Of a DNA stretch of 64,000 nt, positions 9,613-18,809 are shown piece after piece. The notes beneath the pieces are model-generated. The model was not told where the DNA came from. It was given only the letters and a program-made list of their open reading frames with translations, and did no database searches. Each line of letters starts with the position of its first letter. Position 1 is the first letter of the stretch. Source of the stretch: Caballeronia humi (GTDB lineage Bacteria; Pseudomonadota; Gammaproteobacteria; Burkholderiales; Burkholderiaceae); assembly GCF_001544475.1 (NCBI RefSeq), contig NZ_FCNW02000016.1, positions 1 through 64,000 on the forward strand, given 5' to 3'. The position numbers and the translations under genes are program-made.

Positions 9613-11076
9613 ATGAACGCCTCCGCACGACCCACCGGCCCCTTCGTCGCTGCCTGCTCCGACGTGCTGGGCGCCGCCCACGTGCTGACCGACCCCCGCG
9701 ACACCGCGCCGTTTTTGACCGACTGGCGCCGCCGCTACACGGGCGAAGCGTGCGCCGTGCTGCTTCCCGCCGACACGCAACAAGTCGCCGCCGCCGTGCG
9801 GCTCGCGCGCGAATATCGCGTCGCCATCGTGCCGCAGGGCGGCAACACGGGACTCGCCGGCGGAGCCACGCCGGACACGAGCGGCGCGCAGGCGGTCGTC
9901 AGCTTGCGGCGCCTGAACCGCATCCGCGACGTCGATCCGCATAACAACACGATCACCGTGGAAGCGGGCGTCGTCCTCGCGGAAATCCAGGCGCGCGCCG
10001 AAGCCGAGCAGCGCCTCTTCGCGCTGAGCCTCGCGGCGGAAGGCAGTTGCATGATCGGTGGCAATCTATCGACGAATGCCGGCGGCACGGGTGTTTTGCG
10101 CTACGGCAATACGCGCGAACTGTGTCTCGGCCTCGAAGTGGTGACGCCGCAAGGCGAAATCTGGGACGGTCTGCGCGCGCTGAGGAAGGACAACACGGGC
10201 TACGACCTGCGCGATCTCTACATCGGCGCGGAAGGCACGCTCGGCATCATCACGGCGGCCGTCATGAAGCTGCATCCGGCGCCCGTCGCGAGGGTGACGG
10301 CGCTCGCCGGTCTCGCCTCGCCGCACGCCGCGCTCGATTTCCTCGCGATGGCGCAGCGTCACGCCGGCGCGCTTCTCACCGGTTTCGAGCTGATGTCGGA
10401 TTTTTCGCTGCGTCTCGTCGGGCGGCATTTCGGGCAGATGCGTTATCCGTTCGCCGAGCCGCACGCGCAAACCGTGCTGCTCGAACTCTCCGACAGCGAA
10501 AGCGAAGAGCACGCCCGCACGCTCTTCGAACGGCTGATGGAAGAGGCGATCGGGAAAGGTCTGGTCGAAGATGCCGTCGTTGCCGAGAACCTGGCGCAAT
10601 CGCAGGCGTTCTGGGACTTGCGCGAGCACATTCCGCTCGCGCAGGCCGCGGAAGGGCTGAACATCAAGCAGGACATTTCCGTGCCGATCTCGAGCATCGG
10701 CCGCTTCATCGATGAAACCGACGCGCTGATCGCCAAAACCGCGCCCGGCGCGCGCATGGTGACGTTCGGCCATCTCGGCGACGGCAATCTGCACTACAAC
10801 GTGCAGGCGCCCGAAGGCGTCGATCCCGAGCAGTTTCTCGCTGACTATCAGAAGCGCATCAACACGCTCGTGTACGAACAGGTGCACGCCCATCGCGGCA
10901 GCATCAGCGCGGAGCACGGTCTCGGGCAACTGAAGGTCGACGAGGCGATGCGCTACAAATCGCCCGTCGAAGTCCGGCTGATGCAGGCGATCAAGGCCGC
11001 GCTCGATCCCGAGAATCTGATGAATCCGGGCAAGGTCGTGCGCGTGCCGGGCCGTTCGGGGGAGAAAGCGTCGTGA
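9613..11076 (+). CDS. FAD-linked 2-hydroxyacid dehydrogenase (GlcD/D2HGDH-like)
   Basis: A 487-residue flavoenzyme with a PCMH-type FAD-binding domain (residues about 35-215, including PQGGNTGLAGGATP and NLSTNAGGTGVLRYGNTR) and a FAD-oxidase C-terminal domain with the metal or substrate motif GHLGDGNLHYN and the end block SAEHGLGQLK. The family oxidises D-lactate, glycolate or D-2-hydroxyglutarate; the single-gene arrangement without glcE/glcF favours a D-2-hydroxyglutarate or D-lactate dehydrogenase. TTG at 9604 is an alternative start three codons earlier. Its stop overlaps the next start (GTGA). Confidence 0.88.
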   Translation: MNASARPTGPFVAACSDVLGAAHVLTDPRDTAPFLTDWRRRYTGEACAVLLPADTQQVAAAVRLAREYRVAIVPQGGNTGLAGGATPDTSGAQAVVSLRRLNRIRDVDPHNNTITVEAGVVLAEIQARAEAEQRLFALSLAAEGSCMIGGNLSTNAGGTGVLRYGNTRELCLGLEVVTPQGEIWDGLRALRKDNTGYDLRDLYIGAEGTLGIITAAVMKLHPAPVARVTALAGLASPHAALDFLAMAQRHAGALLTGFELMSDFSLRLVGRHFGQMRYPFAEPHAQTVLLELSDSESEEHARTLFERLMEEAIGKGLVEDAVVAENLAQSQAFWDLREHIPLAQAAEGLNIKQDISVPISSIGRFIDETDALIAKTAPGARMVTFGHLGDGNLHYNVQAPEGVDPEQFLADYQKRINTLVYEQVHAHRGSISAEHGLGQLKVDEAMRYKSPVEVRLMQAIKAALDPENLMNPGKVVRVPGRSGEKAS

Positions 11077-11876
11077 AGATTCGCGTTTTGTCAGACCTGC
11101 ACCTGGAAGCCGACGAACCGGTCGCGATTCCTTATGCCGAGGCGGAACTCGTCGTGCTCGCCGGCGATATCCACAATCACGCGGAAGGATTGCGCTGGGC
11201 GGCGGAAAACTTCGATTCCCGCGTGCCGGTGATCTACGTGCCCGGCAATCACGAGTACTACGACGGCGAATTCGGCGCGCTCGAAGTCGCGATGCAGGAC
11301 GCCGCGCGCAGCGTCGACAATGTGCACTACCTGAACAATGCGACGCTCGTCGACCGGTACGGCAAGTGGCGCGTGCTCGGCACGACGCTCTGGACCGATT
11401 TCGCGCTGTTCGGATCGAGCGAGGAAGAACTGGCGAAGGCGCAGGAAGCGTGCGCGCGCGTGATGCTCGACTATCGCGGCGTGATCCAGATTTCGTGGCC
11501 GGAGCCGGACGGCGAGCCGCGCTCGTTCGCCACCAGCGATTCGCTCGCATTGCACGAACACGCGCGCGCGTGGCTCGAAAGCGAGCTGGCGAAACCGTTC
11601 GACGGCCAGACGATCGTCGTCACGCACCATGCGCCGTTGAAAGAGAGTCTCGCGGAGAAGTACGCGCAGGATCTGGTGTCGGCGGGATTCGTCAACGATT
11701 TGCCCTCGCTCGTGCGCGCGCCGGTCGCGCTGTGGATTCACGGCCACACGCACACGGCGTTCGATTACACGGTCGAGGGCACGCGGGTCGTCTGCAATCC
11801 GCGCGGGTATCTCGACCGGCGCACGCGCGCCCTCGAAAACCCGCATTTCGCGTGGGACAAAGTCGTCGAAATTTGA
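11073..11876 (+). CDS. Calcineurin-like metallophosphoesterase (GTG start)
   Basis: A 267-residue phosphoesterase with the dimetal motifs in order: DLHLE (residue 8 on), GDIHN, GNHEYYDG, a single H in THHAPLKES, and GHTHTAFDY. No signal peptide. It begins at GTG 11073, overlapping the stop of the dehydrogenase by 4 nt, so the pair is coupled. The substrate is not predictable; coupling to a 2-hydroxyacid dehydrogenase raises the possibility of a phosphorylated metabolite, which is inference only. Confidence 0.88.
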   Translation: MKIRVLSDLHLEADEPVAIPYAEAELVVLAGDIHNHAEGLRWAAENFDSRVPVIYVPGNHEYYDGEFGALEVAMQDAARSVDNVHYLNNATLVDRYGKWRVLGTTLWTDFALFGSSEEELAKAQEACARVMLDYRGVIQISWPEPDGEPRSFATSDSLALHEHARAWLESELAKPFDGQTIVVTHHAPLKESLAEKYAQDLVSAGFVNDLPSLVRAPVALWIHGHTHTAFDYTVEGTRVVCNPRGYLDRRTRALENPHFAWDKVVEI

Positions 11877-11914
11877 AGTAGCGGGATAACCGTTGGACTT
11901 AGCGGAGACGTGCC

Positions 11915-12622
11915 ATGTGCGGCCGAATCAGCCAGTACCGACTGCCGATGCATTATGCGCAGCGCATGCATCTGAAAAATCCGTTCGTGCTCGTCGATGC
12001 CGCGGACCGGCGTCCCGGTTACAACCTGTCGCCCGGCACGCATCCGCTCGCGATCTACCCCGACGAGACGATCCGCGCGGTTCACTGGGGCTATTGCCCG
12101 CAATGGGCGATCCAGAAAAAGCTGCCGCAGACGATCAACGCGCGCGTCGAAACGGCATCGACGAGTGCGTATTTCCGGGCGTTGTGGAGAAAAGCGAGGA
12201 TTCTCGTTCCCGCCGACGGCTGGTTCGAGTGGAAAACGGAGACGCCGGCAGACGGCGCGAAACCCGTGAAGCAGCCCTATTTCATTCGCCGCGCCGACGA
12301 AGAGCCGATGTTCCTCGCCGCGCTCACAAGCATCCAGACCGAGGAGGATGCCCTCATGCCCGGCGCGGGATTCGTGATCGTGACGGCCGCCGCCGACGAA
12401 GGGCTCGTTGATGTCCACGACCGACGGCCGCTCGTGTTCACGCCCGCCGCCGCGCGCCGATGGCTCGACCCCGCGCTGCCGCTCGACGAACTCGACGCGC
12501 TCTCCAAAAGTGGCGGCGCGGCGGCATCGCAGTTCATCTGGCATCGCGTGACGAGCGACGTAAATCGCGCGATCAACGACGAGCCGCGCCTGATCGAGCC
12601 GCTGGAACCGCTAGCCGGATAA
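11915..12622 (+). CDS. SOS-response-associated peptidase, YedK/HMCES family
   Basis: A 235-residue SRAP protein. These proteins form a stable thiazolidine crosslink between Cys2 and an abasic site in single-stranded DNA, shielding it. Cys2 (MCGRISQ), the NARVET motif, the PADGWFEWK motif holding the catalytic Glu, and the late His (WHRVTSDVN) are all present. A GGAG site lies nine bases upstream of the ATG. E. coli YedK is 222 residues, so length is normal. It stands 38 nt after the phosphoesterase, possibly in the same transcript; no SOS box was recognised. Confidence 0.92.
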   Translation: MCGRISQYRLPMHYAQRMHLKNPFVLVDAADRRPGYNLSPGTHPLAIYPDETIRAVHWGYCPQWAIQKKLPQTINARVETASTSAYFRALWRKARILVPADGWFEWKTETPADGAKPVKQPYFIRRADEEPMFLAALTSIQTEEDALMPGAGFVIVTAAADEGLVDVHDRRPLVFTPAAARRWLDPALPLDELDALSKSGGAAASQFIWHRVTSDVNRAINDEPRLIEPLEPLAG

Positions 12623-12625
12623 AAC

Positions 12626-12784
12626 TCAGCGATCGCGGCGATAACGCTGCCGGTCGTCGATACGGATCGGAATCAGCCGCTTCTTCGCCGAATTGTCGCG
12701 AAATGCGCGGAAAAGCTCACGCGTGGCCGGAATGGAGATCAGCACGAGCAACATCACAAGTGCGAACATGAGTGGCGTATTCAT
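12626..12784 (-). CDS. Small membrane protein, 52 residues
   Basis: MNTPLMFALVMLLVLISIPA begins a 52-residue frame with one strong membrane helix (residues 5-20) followed by a cationic, Arg-rich tail ending DRQRYRRDR. A GGGGAAA stretch six bases before the ATG could serve as ribosome site. It lies in an otherwise empty gap, tail to tail with the SRAP gene. No family recognised. The helix-plus-basic-tail layout is typical of small inner-membrane proteins, but coding status is not certain. Confidence 0.5.
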   Translation of the reverse strand: MNTPLMFALVMLLVLISIPATRELFRAFRDNSAKKRLIPIRIDDRQRYRRDR

Positions 12785-12917
12785 CAGGCTTTCCCCGGTC
12801 GAGAGCAAAAAGGCATGCATCGAAGTTATCAAGATGCGGGCGAAATAAAAGTAAGCAAGTGTTGCATCACACACTTTTGTTGCGCAGTCGCAATCTCACG
12901 GGCAAAACGGCGGCAAA

Positions 12918-13856
12918 TCACGTGACGACGAACGCTTTCAGCGATTCCGCGTCGGCGGCGAGCGTTGCGGGCAGTTCGTCGCGCAGGAAATCGACCCATG
13001 TGCGGATTTTCGCGTCCAGATATTGCCGCGACGGATAGAGCGCGAACACGTTCAGTTCCTGCATCTGATATTGCGGCAGCACGCGCACGATCGTGCCCGC
13101 GCGCAGGAGCGGCAGCGCTGACGACGTTGGCAGGACGCCCAGGCCCATGCCCTCGCGGATCGCGACGGCCATCGCATCGGCAACGTTCACCGTGAACGTC
13201 GATGGCCCGAGGCTCACGGTCTCCTGTCCGTTCGGGCCTTCAAAAATCCATTTGTCGGTCGGAAGGACGGGCGTCACGAGTTGCAGGCAGGTGTGGCGCA
13301 CGAGATCAGACAGCACGTGCGGCGTGCCGTGCTTCTCGATATATGCCGGCGACGCGCACGCGATGCTGAAGGCCGATCCAAGCCGCTGCGAGACGAGCCC
13401 CGAATCGGGCAAGTCGGACGCGAGCACGACCGACACGTCGTAGCCTTCGTCGAGCAAATCCGGCATGCGCTGCGCGAGCGTCAATTCGACCTGCACGGAC
13501 GCATGCCGCTCCTGGTAGCGCGAAATCATCGGCACGACATAGTGCTGGCCGAAACCCGTCATCGAATGGACTTTGAGCTTGCCGGACGGCCGCGCGTGAG
13601 CATCGCCGGCTTCGGCTTCCGCCTGATCGACGTAAGCCAGAATTTGCTCGCAGCGCTGCAGATAGCGCTCGCCGGCTTCGGTCAGCGCGATGCGGCGCGT
13701 CGTCCGATTCAGAAGGCGCGTGCGCAGATGCGCTTCGAGATCGGAGACGGCCCGCGAGGCGTACGCCGTCGTTGTATTCAGATGCTGCGCGGCCGCCGTG
13801 AAGCTTCCCGCTTCGACGACGCGCACAAAAACGCGCATGTTTTGTAGCGTATCCAT
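12918..13856 (-). CDS. LysR-family transcriptional regulator
   Basis: A 312-residue LysR regulator with an N-terminal winged helix (residues 1-60: FVRVVEAGSFTAAAQHL, then TTTAYASRAVSDLEAHL) and a periplasmic-binding-like effector domain (about 90-300). The start at 13856 is chosen because GGAAGG lies seven bases upstream; a start seven codons earlier lacks one. It is divergent from the efflux operon beginning at 14030 and is probably its regulator, like AaeR for aaeXAB or the LysR regulator of fusaric acid pumps. The inducer is likely an aromatic acid (inference). Confidence 0.93.
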   Translation of the reverse strand: MDTLQNMRVFVRVVEAGSFTAAAQHLNTTTAYASRAVSDLEAHLRTRLLNRTTRRIALTEAGERYLQRCEQILAYVDQAEAEAGDAHARPSGKLKVHSMTGFGQHYVVPMISRYQERHASVQVELTLAQRMPDLLDEGYDVSVVLASDLPDSGLVSQRLGSAFSIACASPAYIEKHGTPHVLSDLVRHTCLQLVTPVLPTDKWIFEGPNGQETVSLGPSTFTVNVADAMAVAIREGMGLGVLPTSSALPLLRAGTIVRVLPQYQMQELNVFALYPSRQYLDAKIRTWVDFLRDELPATLAADAESLKAFVVT

Positions 13857-13902
13857 ACAGCCTTCCGTCTCTCTCAATATCGTAATATCGTGACGCCGAT
13901 TA

Positions 13903-13917
13903 TTGCACGCTGCGCAA
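13903..13917. promoter_or_regulatory. Candidate LysR operator
   Basis: The 15-bp interrupted palindrome TTGCACGCTGCGCAA contains the T-N11-A core of LysR boxes and sits between the regulator and the efflux operon, 70 bp upstream of the -10 at 13987. Direct repeats CGATTAT flank it at 13897-13903 and 13921-13927. Confidence 0.5.
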
Positions 13918-13986
13918 CAGCGATTATCTCAAACCTCGTAAGGATGCTTTGCATCGTTACGGGTTATTCCACAATACCCGCAAAAA

Positions 13987-13992
13987 TATAAT
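13987..13992 (+). promoter_or_regulatory. Candidate -10 element of the efflux operon
   Basis: A perfect TATAAT lies 38 bp before the first gene of the efflux operon. The -35 region is poor, which fits activation by the divergent LysR regulator. Confidence 0.45.
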
Positions 13993-14029
13993 GAGTTCCT
14001 AACGTCTAGATCAGATTCGGGAGCCAATC

Positions 14030-15553
14030 GTGTCAGCACCGGTATCAAAGGGAGCGATCGTCATCGCGGCTCTTACAGTTATCTTAACAATCGCCGGATG
14101 CGCCAGCACGGGAAATGTCGCTCCTGAAGACACGCTCAAAGAAGCCTCCATGCTCGATGCCGGCGCCGCCATCCGCGCCGCCGACGGAGAAGCCGGCTGG
14201 CCATCAGGCCAATGGTGGCGCGTCTACGACGACCCTCAGCTCGACGCGTGGATCGAGCGCGCGAACGCCGGCAATCCGACGCTTGCCATCGCGGCTGCCC
14301 GGGTGCGCGAAGCGAACGCGCTGGTGGGCGTCGCGCGCTCGGCGCTGGCGCCGCACGTCGATGGCTCGCTTTCCGTGACGCGCAAGGGCTGGCCGGAAAA
14401 CGCCTACTACGGCCCTGGCTCGTTCAACGACACGACCACCTGGAACAACACCGCCGCCCTTTCGCTTTCCTACGACCTCGATTTGTGGGGCCGCAGCGCG
14501 AATGCGACCGAACGCGCCGTCGATGCCGCCCACGTGCGCGCCGCCGACGCCCGCGCCGCGCAACTCGAACTCGAAGCGAACGTGGTGCGCGCGTACATCG
14601 GCTTGTCGCAGGATTACGCGCTGCTCGATATCGCCCGCGCGACGCTCGATCAGCAGCAGAAAATCGCCGACTATGCGCGAAAGCGCCTTGCGGGCGGCCT
14701 CGGCACGCAGCTCGAAGTGAGTCAGGCCGAAACACCACTGCCCGAATACGAGCGCCAGGTCGACATTTACAACGAAGCGATCGATCTCTCGCGCAACCAG
14801 CTCGCCGCGCTCGCGGGCGCGGGTCCGGGCGCGGGCGAATCGCTGACGCGGCCGGTGCTGTCGCTCGACAAGCCGGTCGGCTTGCCGTCCGCGCTGCCGG
14901 CGGAACTCGTCGGGCATCGGCCGGACGTCGTCGCGGCGCGCTGGACGGTCGCGGCGCAGGCGCGCGGGATCGATGTCGCGAAGGCCGAGTTCTATCCGAA
15001 CGTGAACCTGCTCGCGTCCGTGTCGCAGATGGCGGCCGGCGGCGCGCTGCTCACGTTCCTCGGCGGGAGTGGGACCGGTTTCAGCGCGGGGCCGGCGATC
15101 ACGCTGCCTATCTTCGAAGACGGACGGCTACGCGCGCAACTCGGTGCGGCGTCGGCGCAATACGATCAGGCGGTCGAGCATTACAACGGCACGTTGATCG
15201 GCGCGCTGAAGGAAATCGCCGATCAGGTCGTGCGGATGCGTTCACTCGATTCGCAACTCAACGCGTCGGGACGGTCGGTCGCGGCGGCGAGCAAGAACTA
15301 TCAGCTCGCGCGGGAGGGTTACCGGCGCGGCCTGACGGATTACCTTAACGTGCTCGTCGCGCAGACGCAGTTGCTGCGCGCACAGGACGGCGAGGCACGC
15401 GTGCGCGCCGAACGGCTCGCGGCGTATGCATCGCTACAGGCAGCGCTCGGCGGCGGCCTCGATGATCCGTCGAACGGACCGGACGACGGCACGCTCGCGC
15501 CTTCAAAGCACATCGGGCCGTTCAGCGGCGCGCGGACGGCGAGCGCCAAATGA
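14030..15553 (+). CDS. Outer-membrane efflux lipoprotein, NodT/OprM family (GTG start)
   Basis: A 507-residue outer-membrane factor of a tripartite pump. A lipoprotein signal ends in LTIAGC (Cys24), followed by two outer membrane efflux (TolC-like) repeats, about residues 65-255 and 280-470; the blocks NPTLAIAAARVREANA and GYRRGLTDYLNVLVAQTQLL are typical. The start is GTG at 14030 behind GGGAG. The stop overlaps the FUSC gene start (ATGA). First gene of a four-gene operon that makes a complete exporter together with the FUSC pump, DUF1656 and membrane fusion proteins. Confidence 0.93.
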   Translation: MSAPVSKGAIVIAALTVILTIAGCASTGNVAPEDTLKEASMLDAGAAIRAADGEAGWPSGQWWRVYDDPQLDAWIERANAGNPTLAIAAARVREANALVGVARSALAPHVDGSLSVTRKGWPENAYYGPGSFNDTTTWNNTAALSLSYDLDLWGRSANATERAVDAAHVRAADARAAQLELEANVVRAYIGLSQDYALLDIARATLDQQQKIADYARKRLAGGLGTQLEVSQAETPLPEYERQVDIYNEAIDLSRNQLAALAGAGPGAGESLTRPVLSLDKPVGLPSALPAELVGHRPDVVAARWTVAAQARGIDVAKAEFYPNVNLLASVSQMAAGGALLTFLGGSGTGFSAGPAITLPIFEDGRLRAQLGAASAQYDQAVEHYNGTLIGALKEIADQVVRMRSLDSQLNASGRSVAAASKNYQLAREGYRRGLTDYLNVLVAQTQLLRAQDGEARVRAERLAAYASLQAALGGGLDDPSNGPDDGTLAPSKHIGPFSGARTASAK

Positions 15554-17712
15554 AAACCTCCTCCGTCTCCGTCCCCGGCGAATCGCTCGGCAGCGTCCTG
15601 ACGCACTGGGCGCGCACCGAGGGCCTCGCCTGGATCTACATCTTCAAGGCGGTGCTCGCCGCGCTCCTCACACTCTGGATCGCAATGCGCCTCGACATGC
15701 CGCAGCCGCGCACCGCGATGACCACCGTCTTCGTCGTGATGCAACCGCAAAGCGGCATGGTCCTGGCGAAGAGCTTCTATCGTTTTTGCGGGACGATGGT
15801 CGGGCTCGTCGTGATGCTCGTCCTGATCAGCCTCTTTTCGCAGCAGCCGGTCTTGTTCATCACGGCGACGTCGCTGTGGGTCGGGCTCTGCACGGCGGGC
15901 GCCGCGCGCAACCGCAATTTCCGCTCGTACGGCTTCGTCCTCGCGGGCTACACGGCGGCGCTGATCGGGATTCCGGCCGCGCAGCATCCCGACGGCGCCT
16001 TTCTTTCGGCGCTCACGCGCGTGAGCGAAGTGTCGCTCGGCATCCTGTGCGCGGGCGCCGTGAGCGCGCTCGTGTTCCCGCAGCACGCGGGCGAGCAGAT
16101 CAGGACGACGGTGCGGCGCCGTTTCAGCGGTTTCGTCGATTACGTGTGCCGCGCGCTGTCAGGCCGCATGGACCGCCCGCAGATCGAGGCGACGAATGCG
16201 GCGTTTGTCGCGGATATCGTCGGTTTCGAGGCCGCGCGCAGCGTCGCCGTGTTCGAGAACCCCGAGACGCGCATGAAAAGCGGCCGGCTTGCGCGGCTGA
16301 ACAGCGAGTTCATGAGCGCATCGACGCGCTTTCATGCGCTGCATCAGTTGATGAACCGGCTCCGCGCGAACGGCTCCACGACGACGGTCGCGGCGCTCGA
16401 ACCGTATTTCCACGAAGTCGCGCCGCTATTGGAGAAGTCGGGCGAGCCGGTGCTGAACGCCGCCGATGCCGCCCAGGCCGCGACGCAGCTTGCCGGTTTC
16501 AAGTCGGCGCTGCCGAAACGCATCCGCGCGACGCGTATGGGGCTTCAGGCCGATCCGGACTTCGCGCTGCTCGAATTCGATACCGCTTCGGAGCTGCTCT
16601 ACCGCTTCGTCGACGACCTCCTTGCCTACGCCCAAACCTACGCGTCGCTCGCCGTGCCGACGCACGAGCGCGAGCGCTGGGTCGCGCGCTACGTGCCGAA
16701 GACGAATTTGCTCGCCGCGAGCGTTTCCGGCATCCGCACGACGATCGTGATGCTCGCGCTCGGCGCGTTCTGGATCGCGACCGCGTGGCCGAGCGGCGGC
16801 ACGATGGTGCTGAACGCAGCGGCGGTGTGCGCGCTGGCGTCGTCGTCGCCGAGGCCGACGCTGATGGCCTTCCAGATGGCGAGCGGCACGCTGCTCGCGA
16901 TGATCGCGGGGATGATCGTCGTGTTCGGGCTGTATCCGCGGATCGACGGATTTTTGCTGCTCTCGGCGGCGCTCGTGCCGTTTCTGCTCTTCGGCACGTA
17001 TCTCAGCACGCGGCGCAATCTGGTGGGCGTCGGCATCGGCTACTGCATCTTTTTCTGCTTTCTCGCCGGCCCCGACAACCTCACGCACTACGACCCGACC
17101 GGTTTCATCAACGATGCAATCGCGCTCGTGCTCTCGATGCTCGTCGCGTCGATCGCGTTCGCCGTCCTCCTGCCGACAGACGCACCGTGGCTGCGCCGGC
17201 TGCTGATGAGCGATCTGCGCCGCGAAGTCGTGCAGGCCTGCCGCGCGCGCCTGCCGAAGCTCGCGATGCGCTTCGAAAGCCGCACGCGCGACCTGCTTTC
17301 GCAGATCAACGCGCTTGCCGCGAACCGTGCCGACTTGCAGCGCGAGGCCTTGCAGTGGCTCTTCGCCGTGCTCGAAGCCGGTCACGCCGTGATCGACCTG
17401 CGTCACGAACTCGCGGCAATGACGGCCCGCGCGCCGTGGCGCGTGTCGATCGCGGCGACGCTCGATGCCGTCGCGCGTCTCTTCGACAAACCCGACGCAG
17501 CGCGTTTCGATACGGCGCTGGCATCGACTTCAGATGCGATCGCCACGTTGCAGGCAGTGCTCGATGCCGAACGCCCGCCGCGCGCAGAGCGTCACCGGCT
17601 GCAACGCATCCTGAGCCATCTTCATTTCATCCGCACGGCGCTGCTCGATCCGCAATCGCCGCTCGAACCGTTCAGCGCCGCCCGACAACAGGGAGCCCGC
17701 CATGCCGCGTAG
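15550..17712 (+). CDS. FUSC-family efflux pump (fusaric acid/aromatic carboxylate exporter)
   Basis: A 720-residue inner-membrane exporter of the aromatic acid exporter / fusaric acid resistance type (AaeB relatives). Two hydrophobic blocks of about six helices each (residues about 28-180 and 395-545) are each followed by a cytoplasmic region, the usual pseudo-duplicated layout. FVVMQPQSGMVLAKSFYRFCGTMVG is recognisable from the first repeat in its key residues (QPQSG, RxxGT). It overlaps the previous gene by 4 nt and the next by 11 nt, so translation is coupled. Substrate is inferred from family and regulator context. Confidence 0.92.
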   Translation: MKTSSVSVPGESLGSVLTHWARTEGLAWIYIFKAVLAALLTLWIAMRLDMPQPRTAMTTVFVVMQPQSGMVLAKSFYRFCGTMVGLVVMLVLISLFSQQPVLFITATSLWVGLCTAGAARNRNFRSYGFVLAGYTAALIGIPAAQHPDGAFLSALTRVSEVSLGILCAGAVSALVFPQHAGEQIRTTVRRRFSGFVDYVCRALSGRMDRPQIEATNAAFVADIVGFEAARSVAVFENPETRMKSGRLARLNSEFMSASTRFHALHQLMNRLRANGSTTTVAALEPYFHEVAPLLEKSGEPVLNAADAAQAATQLAGFKSALPKRIRATRMGLQADPDFALLEFDTASELLYRFVDDLLAYAQTYASLAVPTHERERWVARYVPKTNLLAASVSGIRTTIVMLALGAFWIATAWPSGGTMVLNAAAVCALASSSPRPTLMAFQMASGTLLAMIAGMIVVFGLYPRIDGFLLLSAALVPFLLFGTYLSTRRNLVGVGIGYCIFFCFLAGPDNLTHYDPTGFINDAIALVLSMLVASIAFAVLLPTDAPWLRRLLMSDLRREVVQACRARLPKLAMRFESRTRDLLSQINALAANRADLQREALQWLFAVLEAGHAVIDLRHELAAMTARAPWRVSIAATLDAVARLFDKPDAARFDTALASTSDAIATLQAVLDAERPPRAERHRLQRILSHLHFIRTALLDPQSPLEPFSAARQQGARHAA

Positions 17713-17902
17713 TACCGCAATCCTCGAAGCCTATGTGCCGACCATCCTGCTGCTATTCGTCGCGGGCGCGCTCTTTACGTGGCTGCTCGACCGCGCCCTC
17801 GCGCTGACGGGCCTCTATCGCGTCGTGTGGCATCCGTCGCTCTTTCGCGCGAGCTTGCTCGTGTGTGTCTGCGGGCTCATCGGGCTTGCTTTTTACCGCT
17901 AA
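17702..17902 (+). CDS. DUF1656 small membrane protein (AaeX-like)
   Basis: A 66-residue protein with two membrane helices (about 13-30 and 48-64), matching DUF1656, which regularly lies between FUSC pumps and their fusion proteins (AaeX in E. coli). It starts within the last codons of the FUSC gene. The conserved middle TGLYRVVWHPSLFR is present. Its role in the pump is unknown. Confidence 0.88.
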   Translation: MPRSTAILEAYVPTILLLFVAGALFTWLLDRALALTGLYRVVWHPSLFRASLLVCVCGLIGLAFYR

Positions 17903-17945
17903 GCGCTAAAGCGTCGCTCTCAACCAAGCTAAAACGAGTCGCATC

Positions 17946-18809
17946 ATGATCATTCGAAAAATCGTGGGTTTCATTCTGACGGCGGTCATTTTCGCCGCCG
18001 CCATCCTGATAGGACGCGCGCTCTGGGTCCACTACATGGACGAGCCGTGGACGCGCGACGGCCGCGTGCGCGCCGACGTCATCAACGTTGCGCCGGACGT
18101 GTCGGGCGCCGTGGTGACGATGCCGGTTGCCGACAACCAGTTGGTGAAGAAAGGCGACCTGCTGATGGAGATCGATCCCTCGCACTACCGGATCGCCGTG
18201 CAGCAGGCGCAGGCGAACGTCGCCGCGCGTCAGGCGGAATTGCGCATGCGCCGCGCCGATGCCGCGCGTCGCGCCGACATGGACAGCCTCGTCGTATCGA
18301 AGGAACAGCGCGACAACGCGATGCAGTCGGCATCAAGCGCCGAGGCGCAATTGCAGCAGGCGCAAGCAGCGCTCGATGCCGCGAAGCTCAATCTCGAGCG
18401 CACGCGGGTGGTTTCACCGGTCGACGGGTATGTGACGAATCTGAGCGTCTATCGCGGGGACTACGCGACGGCGGGAGCGCCGAAGCTCGCCATCGTCGAT
18501 AGCCATTCGTTCTGGGTGTACGGGTATTTCGAGGAGACGAAGCTGCCGCATGTGCGCGTCGGCGACGCGGCGGAGATGCGGCTGATGAGCGGCGGCGTGC
18601 TGAAGGGCCACGTGCAGAGCATTTCGCGCGGCATCTACGATCGTGACAATCCGCAGAGCCGTGAGCTGCTTGCCGACGTCAATCCGACGTTCAACTGGGT
18701 GCGGCTCGCGCAGCGCGTGCCGGTGCGGATTCGTATCGATGACGTGCCGGCGGGGATGGTGCTGTCGGCGGGGACGACTTGCACGGTGGTGATCGGGGCC
18801 TCGGGTTGA
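17946..18809 (+). CDS. HlyD-family periplasmic adaptor of the efflux pump (AaeA-like)
   Basis: A 287-residue membrane fusion protein linking the inner-membrane pump to the outer-membrane channel. Order: N-terminal anchor helix (residues 5-27), first lipoyl half (VAPDVSGAVVTMPVADNQLVKKGDLL), a short alpha-helical hairpin (about 75-140), second lipoyl half and beta-barrel (VVSPVDGYVTNLSVYRGDY onwards). Short compared with RND-type adaptors but normal for AaeA. Last gene of the operon, followed by a strong hairpin. Confidence 0.93.
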   Translation: MIIRKIVGFILTAVIFAAAILIGRALWVHYMDEPWTRDGRVRADVINVAPDVSGAVVTMPVADNQLVKKGDLLMEIDPSHYRIAVQQAQANVAARQAELRMRRADAARRADMDSLVVSKEQRDNAMQSASSAEAQLQQAQAALDAAKLNLERTRVVSPVDGYVTNLSVYRGDYATAGAPKLAIVDSHSFWVYGYFEETKLPHVRVGDAAEMRLMSGGVLKGHVQSISRGIYDRDNPQSRELLADVNPTFNWVRLAQRVPVRIRIDDVPAGMVLSAGTTCTVVIGASG

